Below are positions 53,364 to 61,015 of a stretch of DNA of 64,000 nt, in pieces. Numbering within the stretch: position 1 is the stretch's first letter; each line of letters starts with the position of its first letter. Source of the stretch: DASPJQ01 sp035299065 (GTDB taxonomy: Bacteria > Bacteroidota > Bacteroidia > Flavobacteriales_D > UBA2798). Both the position numbers and the translations under genes were made by a program. The notes beneath the pieces are model-generated. The model made no database searches, was not told the origin of the DNA, and saw nothing but the letters and a program-made list of their open reading frames with translations. The DNA lies in NCBI GenBank assembly GCA_035299065.1, contig DATGXI010000158.1, forward strand, positions 16,585-80,584, read 5' to 3'.

Positions 53364-53553
53364 TGGGTAAAAAGACGTTTCAAGGGGTCAAAAGTTGTTT
53401 GAAAGATAAGAGAAATACGCATGCAAAACCATCTTATGTTTATCAACACCTGTGTATAAGCTAAATAAAACCAATTAGCCATTGATAAAAGCATGAATAT
53501 GGCTGACGAAATAACAAAGAAAAGAAAAGGTTGGATAGGTGAAAAAAAACGGA

Positions 53554-55017
53554 TTATGTGTTTTTTTCTTTGTTTTGTTTAAGCTGGTTCCTGATGAATT
53601 TATCACTTGGTAAAAGTGCTTTCTGAATGCGGCTGGCATATTTAATACTGTCAATAATCTCATGTTGCTTGATTTCAATCAGGCGGTTTTTCTCTTCAAC
53701 TTCTTTTTTCTGGGCAGCAATAATTCCGTTGGCTTTTTTGGTTTGCCGAAGGCTTCTGAAAACTATAAAAATCAACAAAGCAAGACCCAATACGCCAAAG
53801 GCAAAAGCATTCCTTACCAGTTTTTCATTCCTTAGCTCAAGTTCTTTTTTTGCTTTTTCGGCTTTATAAACAGCTTCTTTTTTTTCCTGTTCATGCCTCA
53901 TCTGGGTTTCTTTTTTTTCCACCTCAGCATTGGTTTTTATCTGGTTAATCTGTTCATTGTTTTCCAGGCTATATACTTTATCGTTTAATTTTTGTGATTG
54001 CAAAAGATTCTCAAAAGCGTCCTTATAGTTCCCGGTTATCCGGTGTAAATCGGCCAGGGCTTTGTAGGCCCAACCCAGCCCTCGTATATCGCCAATTTTT
54101 TCTTTTAGCGCCACTGCTTTTATCAATGATTCGTTAGCTTTTTTATAATTCTTCATTTCCATGTAAGCAAGAGCCATATTGATGTAGTCCTTGCTCATTC
54201 CTGCATTGTCGTGCGATTTCTGGTCTATTTCGAGCGATTTAATAAAGTATTCAAGTGCTTTTTCAGGTTTTTTTCGCATTCCATAAATACTGCCAATATT
54301 GGTATAAGCGCTACTCACACCATTGTGATCATTTAGTCTTTCAGACATGGCCATGGACATTTCAAAATAAGCAAGCGCCTTGTCGAACTTGTTCATGTAA
54401 TAATATGTGGTGCCAAAATTTCCCAATATTTTACTAACCCCAAGCGAATCGCCTGCGGCATTGTCAATTTTTTGTGCCTTGCTGAAATTTTCCAATGCTT
54501 TTGTATGATTTTCCAATGCATTGTAAACAACGCCCATGTTATTGTAGCAGGCACTTATACCCGGTGAATATTTAAGGGTTTGGTAAATTTTCAGAGCTTT
54601 TAAATTGTATTCAAGTGATTTCGGGTAATTGGATTGACCATCGTAAGCTGACGCTATGGTTTTGTAACAGTGTGCTTCAAACCGTTTGTTTTTTTGTTCC
54701 CTGGCCATGCGCAGGGCCCTGAAACTATATTCCATGGTTTTGGAGTAATCAGCTTTCAGGTAATGAACGTAGGCTATTCCGTAAACATGAGCCATTCTAC
54801 CGTAATCATAATTGACCCTGAAAGCAATGTCGCTTCCTTTTTTAAAGCAAATCAATGCCGAATCAAGTTCATTTTTTTTATGTAGAACAACACCATTTCG
54901 GTAAAGGGTGTCTACTATGGCTTTGTCGCTTGCCGAAACTTTTTTTTGTGCAAAACCAACAACGGGGAAAACCAGAACGAAGGTAAGAAGCCATAAATTG
55001 AATTGAACCTTGTTCAT
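53554..55017 (-). CDS. TPR membrane protein, apparently truncated TPR-SpoIIE phosphatase
   Basis: 487 residues. Signal peptide WLLTFVLVFPVVGFAQ, about eight TPRs (35-370), one transmembrane segment near 399-420 (FAFGVLGLALLIFIVF), then a coiled coil and IIDSIKYASRIQKALLPSD. In related Bacteroidota proteins that last stretch leads straight into a PP2C-type SpoIIE phosphatase domain (VLYKPKDIVSGDFYW type), but here the frame ends 21 residues later at KQNKEKNT. The 190 bp to the next gene does not encode the missing domain in any frame I checked. So it is probably a shortened receptor without its effector. Starts 5 bp after the rarA stop, so it is co-transcribed. Confidence 0.85.
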   Translation of the reverse strand: MNKVQFNLWLLTFVLVFPVVGFAQKKVSASDKAIVDTLYRNGVVLHKKNELDSALICFKKGSDIAFRVNYDYGRMAHVYGIAYVHYLKADYSKTMEYSFRALRMAREQKNKRFEAHCYKTIASAYDGQSNYPKSLEYNLKALKIYQTLKYSPGISACYNNMGVVYNALENHTKALENFSKAQKIDNAAGDSLGVSKILGNFGTTYYYMNKFDKALAYFEMSMAMSERLNDHNGVSSAYTNIGSIYGMRKKPEKALEYFIKSLEIDQKSHDNAGMSKDYINMALAYMEMKNYKKANESLIKAVALKEKIGDIRGLGWAYKALADLHRITGNYKDAFENLLQSQKLNDKVYSLENNEQINQIKTNAEVEKKETQMRHEQEKKEAVYKAEKAKKELELRNEKLVRNAFAFGVLGLALLIFIVFRSLRQTKKANGIIAAQKKEVEEKNRLIEIKQHEIIDSIKYASRIQKALLPSDKFIRNQLKQNKEKNT

Positions 55018-55022
55018 ACGGA

Positions 55023-56312
55023 TTAGTAGTTGTATTTGTTTTTCCAGCGTTCTTTCAAAAATTTCCGTAATTCTTCTTCGCGAACATTCTTTCCGGGATC
55101 ATAAAACCGCGTGTTTTTTATTTCATCGGGCAAATATTCCTGTTCAATAAAATTGTTTTTTCCTTCGTGTGAATAGCTATAATCAGTGCCATAATTCAAT
55201 TCTTTCATCAATTTAGTGGGTGCATTTCGCAAATGCAAAGGCACGGTTAGGTTTCCGGTTTTGTGCACCATGTCCATGGCATCATTTATGGCGGCATACG
55301 AAGCATTGCTTTTTGGCGATGTAGCAAGATAAACCGCACATTGCGACAAAATAATGCGGCCTTCGGGCATGCCAATTTGCGTAATGGCTGTAAAACAATT
55401 TGTGGCCATGATAAGTGCTGTGGGATTGGCGTTTCCAATATCTTCAGAAGCAAGTATTACCAGTCTGCGGGCAATAAATTTTGGGTCTTCGCCACCGGCA
55501 AGCATCCTGGCCATCCAATAAACGGCTCCATTTGGATCGCTGCCACGAATGGATTTTATAAAGGCCGAAATAATATCATAATGCCATTCACCGGTTTTAT
55601 CGTATTGTATGGGTTGAGCACTAATGGCATTTTCAACAAGTTTGTTGGTAATGGTAACGGTTTGGCTGTTTGCCGAGTTCACCGCCATTTCCATCAGGTT
55701 TAACAGCTTTCGCCCATCGCCACCCGAAAACCGTAACAGGGCATCGTGTTCCTGTATGGTGATTTTTTTTTTGCTCAGGTATTCATCTTTTTCAAGAGCA
55801 CTTAAACACAGGCGCAGCAAGTCGTCCTTTGCCAAATGCTGCATAACATACACCTGGCATCGTGAAAGCAAGGCGCTGTTTACTTCAAAAGAAGGATTCT
55901 CGGTAGTAGCACCAATTAAGGTAATAATGCCTTTTTCAACTGCGGCCAGCAGGCTGTCCTGCTGTGATTTGTTAAAACGGTGAATCTCGTCAATGAATAA
56001 AATGGCGTTATTGCCTCCAAACATGCCCTGGTTTTTGACACGTTCAATTACTTCGCGCACATCTTTAACCCCGGCCTGAACAGCACTTAGCTCATAAAAG
56101 GGGCGGTTGGTGTTTTTGGCAATTATGCCGGCAAGCGTTGTTTTGCCCACGCCTGGCGGACCCCAAAAAATCATTGAAGGAACGGTGCCGGCCTCCAGCA
56201 ATGCGCGCAAAGGTTTGCCTATGCCAACAATGTGTTCCTGCCCAATAAAATCATCAAGGGTTTTAGGTCTAACCCTTTCGGCAAGGGGAGTGGTATGGCT
56301 AAACTGGTCCAT
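55023..56312 (-). CDS. rarA: RarA/MgsA replication-associated recombination ATPase
   Basis: 429 residues, the usual length. AAA+ ATPase acting at stalled forks. Walker A GPPGVGKTT at 51-59, Walker B ILFIDEIHRF around 104-113, sensor 1 GATTENPSFEVNSALLSRCQ, then the helical C-terminal domain with AYWMARMLAGGEDPKFIARRLVILASEDIG-type sequence and AQCAVYLATSPKSNA. All motifs intact. It heads the minus-strand pair with the truncated TPR gene. Confidence 0.95.
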   Translation of the reverse strand: MDQFSHTTPLAERVRPKTLDDFIGQEHIVGIGKPLRALLEAGTVPSMIFWGPPGVGKTTLAGIIAKNTNRPFYELSAVQAGVKDVREVIERVKNQGMFGGNNAILFIDEIHRFNKSQQDSLLAAVEKGIITLIGATTENPSFEVNSALLSRCQVYVMQHLAKDDLLRLCLSALEKDEYLSKKKITIQEHDALLRFSGGDGRKLLNLMEMAVNSANSQTVTITNKLVENAISAQPIQYDKTGEWHYDIISAFIKSIRGSDPNGAVYWMARMLAGGEDPKFIARRLVILASEDIGNANPTALIMATNCFTAITQIGMPEGRIILSQCAVYLATSPKSNASYAAINDAMDMVHKTGNLTVPLHLRNAPTKLMKELNYGTDYSYSHEGKNNFIEQEYLPDEIKNTRFYDPGKNVREEELRKFLKERWKNKYNY

Positions 56313-56421
56313 TTTTTAAACGTATAAACTTATTGAAATTTGTGTCGCGTAATGAACAAGATAGCCGGTATTTTTGTCAACAACATTTATTATTTGACAG
56401 GTCTCATTTTGGCATTAATTG

Positions 56422-56429
56422 TAATTTTG
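56422..56429 (+). promoter_or_regulatory. -7 promoter element of the SGNH-SGNH-MBOAT operon
   Basis: TAATTTTG matches TAnnTTTG, 11 bp before the ATG at 56441. The -33 element is not clear; a TTTG at 56393-56396 is 25 bp away. Confidence 0.4.
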
Positions 56430-56440
56430 TTTTTAGTCAC

Positions 56441-57937
56441 ATGGACCCCAAACGTATCCTGTTGTTTTTACTGAGCACACTTTCAATACTGATGGTGTTG
56501 TCCTGCATTGTTCCTGCTGAAGGTTTTATGCTCGGAAATTACAAAGTGAATTTTCCGACTTTGCAAAAGTTCATGGCTTATCGTCCGGTTGAAAGCAATC
56601 AAAAGGCCAATAAAATAACCAATATTGACAAGGTTAAAGCAAAAATGGCCAAAGCCGAAAAAAAGGCCCAGGGAAAAAAACATAAGAATGCAAACCTGGA
56701 TGGTTCGTCTATTGGGGCTGATACCGGAGCCGAGGCAGTTGATGAAGACGGGTTGATAAAAATGAGTTTCGGGAAAGACCAGGAAGGTGTGTTGGATGAA
56801 TTTTTTGCCAAGCTGGCCTCGGCATCAGCAAACAAACAAAGTATTCGCATCATTCATTATGGCGATTCGCAAATTGAGGGTGACCGTATTACAGGATATT
56901 TACGCAGTAGAATTCAGTCAAAATTTGGTGGATTTGGTCCGGGTATGATTCCTTTTTACCTTCAGTATCCTACTAATTCATACAAAGAAACCATGAGTGC
57001 CAACTGGAAAAGATACACCACTTTTCCGGGTTACATAAAAGAAGTGAAACACCGCAGGTATGGGGCCATGAACAGCTTTGCACGGTTTACACCGGTTAGC
57101 AACGATAGCTCTTACCTGAAACGAGATGAGGTTGAAGCCACGGTAACAATTGGAAAATCAAAATCGGCATATGGCACGGCACAAACGTTTAACAGGGTAA
57201 AAATATATTATGGAAACTGCAAAGTGCCGGTTAGTGTAAACGTGTATAACAACGAGGAATTGATTCATACCGATACCTTAAAGTATGACGGGGCCACGCA
57301 TGCACTTGAATTGACCTTTACCGACACGCCCGAGAACCTCAAATATGTTTTTAAAGGAAAAGATAGTCCTGATTTTTATTGTTTTGTATTGGATGGGGCG
57401 TATGGTATAGGGGTTGACAATGTGGCTATGCGCGGGTCATCAGGAACGTTTGTAACCACAGGTGACATGAGCCATTTACGAACATTTTATGATCAGCTTC
57501 ATCCTGAATTGTTCATTATGCAGTTTGGTGGTAATGCAGCTGTTGGCATTAAAGATTCAACCATGGCAAAAGCCCAGGCAAATTATTTCGAAAGCCAGCT
57601 AAAAGGATTGAAAAGGTTACGACCGGGTTGTGCCATAATTGTAATTGGCCCAAGCGACATGAGTAAAAAAATTGATGGAGAATGGAAAACTTATCCCATG
57701 CTTCCTGCGTTTATTTCCTATCTGAAACAAGCGGCATACCGCGCTGGTGCAGGCTATTGGGACATATATGCGGCAATGGGAGGCGAAAACAGTATGCCTA
57801 CCTGGGTTGAAAAAGACCTTGCGGGTCCCGATTATACACATTTTACACCCGGTGGTGCAAAATTTGTAGCAGAAATGTTTTACGAAGCATTTATATTTGA
57901 ATATAACAAGTACTTAAAGACGAAAAAGGAACTGTGA
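56441..57937 (+). CDS. SGNH/GDSL-type membrane-anchored esterase-acyltransferase
   Basis: 498 residues from the ATG at 56441 (DPKRILLFLLSTLSILMVLSC, a signal anchor); the longer frame lacks a signal. After a charged linker rich in Lys/Ala comes the SGNH core: block I nucleophile Ser143 in HYGDSQIEGD, block III MQFGGNAAVG, and the block V pair Asp464/His467 in DYTHFTPGG. First of three genes coupled by overlaps, ending with an MBOAT acyltransferase, so it probably moves or removes acetyl groups on a cell-surface glycan, as AlgJ/AlgX or PatB do. The stop overlaps the next start by 4 bases. Confidence 0.9.
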   Translation: MDPKRILLFLLSTLSILMVLSCIVPAEGFMLGNYKVNFPTLQKFMAYRPVESNQKANKITNIDKVKAKMAKAEKKAQGKKHKNANLDGSSIGADTGAEAVDEDGLIKMSFGKDQEGVLDEFFAKLASASANKQSIRIIHYGDSQIEGDRITGYLRSRIQSKFGGFGPGMIPFYLQYPTNSYKETMSANWKRYTTFPGYIKEVKHRRYGAMNSFARFTPVSNDSSYLKRDEVEATVTIGKSKSAYGTAQTFNRVKIYYGNCKVPVSVNVYNNEELIHTDTLKYDGATHALELTFTDTPENLKYVFKGKDSPDFYCFVLDGAYGIGVDNVAMRGSSGTFVTTGDMSHLRTFYDQLHPELFIMQFGGNAAVGIKDSTMAKAQANYFESQLKGLKRLRPGCAIIVIGPSDMSKKIDGEWKTYPMLPAFISYLKQAAYRAGAGYWDIYAAMGGENSMPTWVEKDLAGPDYTHFTPGGAKFVAEMFYEAFIFEYNKYLKTKKEL

Positions 57938-59235
57938 ACCGACCATTGAACAAATATTTTTATTTCATTTTCATGCTGATGTTTGCAACACCAGCCTGTT
58001 CACAGGGCGATGATGCGCCTTTAAGTGACAGCGTGCTGGGTATTGTTGACACTTCGGTTGTACGCAAATATAAATTCATTCAGTTTGGGTTGAATCGTTT
58101 TGTGTTCCCAAACAGGGAAAGCCGCAATTTCGAAAAATTCTATTCAAAGTTTGACAGCCTTACCAATTACGATGGAAAAGACCTGGTTGTTTATCACATT
58201 GGAGGTTCGCATATACAGGCCGACATGTATACCAACCAGTTCAGGAAACATGTTCAGGAATTTGGACCGGGTTTGCAAGGTTCACGCGGATGGATTTTTC
58301 CGTATACCATGATTGAGACCAATGGCCCAAGCCACTACAAAGTGGAATCAATAGGGGAGTGGAAAGGTGTTTTCAATACCATGCGAAAAGATACCAGTGA
58401 TCTTGGTTTAATGGGCGCAGCAGCTGTTACAAGCGATTCCATTTCAAACATGAAAGTATATTTTCGTAAGTCCGAACAACGTTATTTCAGTAATAAAGTA
58501 AGGGTTTACCATAATACTGAAGTAGCTTCGTATCGGGTAGAATGGGAAGACGCAAAAAATATAAAAAGCTCAAGAGTTGATGAGAATGGTGGTTATACCG
58601 AATTTTTACTGAAGCAACCTGTTGATACCATTCCATTACGGTTTGTTAAAACAGCAGCCGATAACAGCGAATTTCGTTTGTATGGTGCCGAACTGCTGAT
58701 TGATGAGCCTGGGTTTATTTACAATACTATTGGGATAAACGGAGCAGGATTAACCGCCTATGACCGTTGTGTATTGTTTGAAAAACATTTAAAGCAAACA
58801 AAACCTGATATGTTTATTATTTCCATTGGAACCAACGAAGCCAATGTGGATGAATTTAAACCTGAAGATTTTGAAAAAAAATATTCGGTAATGGTTGATT
58901 TGGTTTTGGGAATTAACCCGAACTGTGCCTTATTATTTACGGTACCCAACGATGCCTACTACATGAAAAAAGCACCAAATAAAAATGTGCCAATCATGCG
59001 TGAGTCCATATTAAAGCTTGCCAAAAAGTATGATGCAGGTGTTTATGATTGGTTTAGTATAATGGGTGGCCTTGGTTCATCGCAATTATGGATGAAACAG
59101 GAATTAATGCAAAAAGACAGGATCCATTTTACACGTGATGGGTATTTGATAGAGGGTGATATGATGTACGAGGCGTTTCTGAAATATTTAGACGAGTACG
59201 AATTTAACCGCTTGGTAAAAAGCACCGATCATTAA
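57934..59235 (+). CDS. second SGNH-fold protein with GGSH block I
   Basis: 433 residues with a GTG start at 57934 that overlaps the previous stop (GTGA). N-terminus FYFIFMLMFATPACSQGDD is a signal, possibly a lipobox (PAC) followed by SQGDD. SGNH landmarks: Ser92 in YHIGGSHIQAD (the usual Asp is Gly), block III-like ISIGTNEANVDEF with Asn, and Asp395/His398 in DRIHFTRDGY. So the triad is retained though the GDS signature is not. It is paralogous to the upstream protein and shares its operon, ending with TAATG overlap to the MBOAT gene. Confidence 0.88.
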   Translation: MNRPLNKYFYFIFMLMFATPACSQGDDAPLSDSVLGIVDTSVVRKYKFIQFGLNRFVFPNRESRNFEKFYSKFDSLTNYDGKDLVVYHIGGSHIQADMYTNQFRKHVQEFGPGLQGSRGWIFPYTMIETNGPSHYKVESIGEWKGVFNTMRKDTSDLGLMGAAAVTSDSISNMKVYFRKSEQRYFSNKVRVYHNTEVASYRVEWEDAKNIKSSRVDENGGYTEFLLKQPVDTIPLRFVKTAADNSEFRLYGAELLIDEPGFIYNTIGINGAGLTAYDRCVLFEKHLKQTKPDMFIISIGTNEANVDEFKPEDFEKKYSVMVDLVLGINPNCALLFTVPNDAYYMKKAPNKNVPIMRESILKLAKKYDAGVYDWFSIMGGLGSSQLWMKQELMQKDRIHFTRDGYLIEGDMMYEAFLKYLDEYEFNRLVKSTDH

Positions 59236-60914
59236 TGGAATTCATTGAAAGCATTTCCTGGACACGGTTCCAGGACATATTCTCGCAATACCCTTTTCCG
59301 CTTGTTTTCAATGAAATGTATTTCTGGCTGTTTTTTGCCTGCATTTACACCGTTTATGCATTCATTTATAAAAAACACCAATTGCGTAACGCGTACCTGT
59401 TTTTTGTAAGCATTTTCTTTTTCTATAAAATAAGCGGGTTATTTTTTGTTCTTCTTTTATATACAGCCGTTTTCGATTATTTTATGGGGCGTGCCATTCA
59501 CGCCCAGCAAAGCAAACGAAAAAAGCTTGTACTGCTTATTGTTTCCATAACGTCCAACCTTGCGCTCTTAAGTTATTTCAAATACGGTAAATTTTTTGTG
59601 GAAACCCTCAATCAAATGGCAGGTACCAATTTTGAATTTACCAACGTATTTGCCGAATTGCAGCTGGCTTTGTTTGAAGGTCATGTAGTGGGTATAAAAG
59701 AACTGTTGGTGCCTGTTGGAATCTCGTTTTATACGTTTCAAAGCATCAGTTATGCCGTTGACATTTACAGGGGCGAATTAAAACCGGTGAAACACTTTAT
59801 TGACTTTGCTTTTTTTGTTTCGTTTTTTCCGCAATTGTTAATGGGCCCAATTGTGCGCGCCATTGATTTTATACCTCAAATGTACAGACCGTATGATGTA
59901 ACCAAAAAGGAATTTTCCTGGGCGGTTTTCATGATCATGAAGGGACTCATCAAAAAAATTGTGGTGGCCGATTTTATTCAAATAGCATTTCTGAATCAAA
60001 TATTGCCCGAGCCGGCTCAACATACCGGCTTTGAATGTTTAACCGCCATGTGGGCATACAGCATGTTTATTTATGCCGACTTTAGCGGGTATACTGACAT
60101 TGCCATAGGGTTGGGAATGTTAATGGGCTTCAGGTTACATCAAAACTTTAATTCGCCTTACAAAGCAGCTAGCGTTGCTGACTTTTGGAAACGCTGGCAT
60201 ATGAGTCTGAGCAGCTGGTTGCGTGACTATTTGTACATACCGCTGGGCGGAAATAAAAAAGGAACATGGGGATCGTATATACTTATTGCGGTCATTTTAT
60301 TTTTCATTGCAGCATTCACTCAAATGTATTCATTATTCTGGGTATTCCTTATGCTTGGTGCCATTTGCTGGTGCCTGGCGTATTACTTCCCAAAATTCAA
60401 AAACTTTGTAACCACCGATATAAATTTATTGATCACTATGATTATTGGCGGATTATGGCATGGGCCAACCATTAATTTTTTGAAATGGGGAGCGCTTAAC
60501 GGAATAGCACTTGTTGTTTACAAACACTGGAAACGCGTAAGTCCGTATGAAAAAAGTAATTTCTTCCTGGTGCATTTCTGGAAAGTATTCTTAACCTTTA
60601 ACTTTATCACCTTCACCCGTATTTTCTTTGTGGTGCAGGACCCAGAAAAATCAAAACAGGTAATTGAACAGATTTTTGGAAATGGCGATTATGCATCGGC
60701 ATGGATAAGTATTACAGCTTATGCAAGCGTATTTATTTTATTGGCCATTGCATTTATTATTCACTGGTTGCCTGTTCGCGTAAAGGAAGGTTATACCAAT
60801 GCATTTGTAAACATGCCCGTGGTGCTTCAGGCGCTGATTGTTGTAGTAGCAGTTATTCTCATATACCAGCTGGCCTCGGCTGAAAGGGTGCCGTTTACCT
60901 ACACACAAATGTAA
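59235..60914 (+). CDS. MBOAT family O-acyltransferase (AlgI/DltB-like)
   Basis: 559 residues, about ten transmembrane segments. The MBOAT signature FWKRWHMSLSSWLRDYLYIPLGG (split around 320-342) and the active-site His409 in IIGGLWHGPTINFLKWG are intact. It takes acyl groups from the cytosolic side and passes them to an extracytoplasmic acceptor or to the SGNH partners. Start overlaps the preceding stop by one base (TAATG). The receiving polysaccharide is not encoded here. Confidence 0.94.
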   Translation: MEFIESISWTRFQDIFSQYPFPLVFNEMYFWLFFACIYTVYAFIYKKHQLRNAYLFFVSIFFFYKISGLFFVLLLYTAVFDYFMGRAIHAQQSKRKKLVLLIVSITSNLALLSYFKYGKFFVETLNQMAGTNFEFTNVFAELQLALFEGHVVGIKELLVPVGISFYTFQSISYAVDIYRGELKPVKHFIDFAFFVSFFPQLLMGPIVRAIDFIPQMYRPYDVTKKEFSWAVFMIMKGLIKKIVVADFIQIAFLNQILPEPAQHTGFECLTAMWAYSMFIYADFSGYTDIAIGLGMLMGFRLHQNFNSPYKAASVADFWKRWHMSLSSWLRDYLYIPLGGNKKGTWGSYILIAVILFFIAAFTQMYSLFWVFLMLGAICWCLAYYFPKFKNFVTTDINLLITMIIGGLWHGPTINFLKWGALNGIALVVYKHWKRVSPYEKSNFFLVHFWKVFLTFNFITFTRIFFVVQDPEKSKQVIEQIFGNGDYASAWISITAYASVFILLAIAFIIHWLPVRVKEGYTNAFVNMPVVLQALIVVVAVILIYQLASAERVPFTYTQM

Positions 60915-60954
60915 CTTCTTTATCCTTATTTATTTAAGTTTGATCAACAGGTGG

Positions 60955-60984
60955 TTGACACCTGGTTTAATTTTACTATATTCA
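60955..60984 (+). promoter_or_regulatory. promoter of the subtilase gene
   Basis: TTG (60955-60957), 19-bp spacer, then TATATTCA (60977-60984), a one- to two-base variant of TAnnTTTG. Predicted start near 60989, 27 nt before the ATG at 61016. Confidence 0.45.
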
Positions 60985-61015
60985 CAGTGTTAATTCTTAA
61001 AGAAACAGGGACCTT

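Noticed and set aside
53520..53600. Sequencing frameshift hiding the rest of the TPR protein
   Set aside because: No phosphatase-domain sequence was found in the other frames of the following 190 bp, so a simple frameshift cannot restore it.
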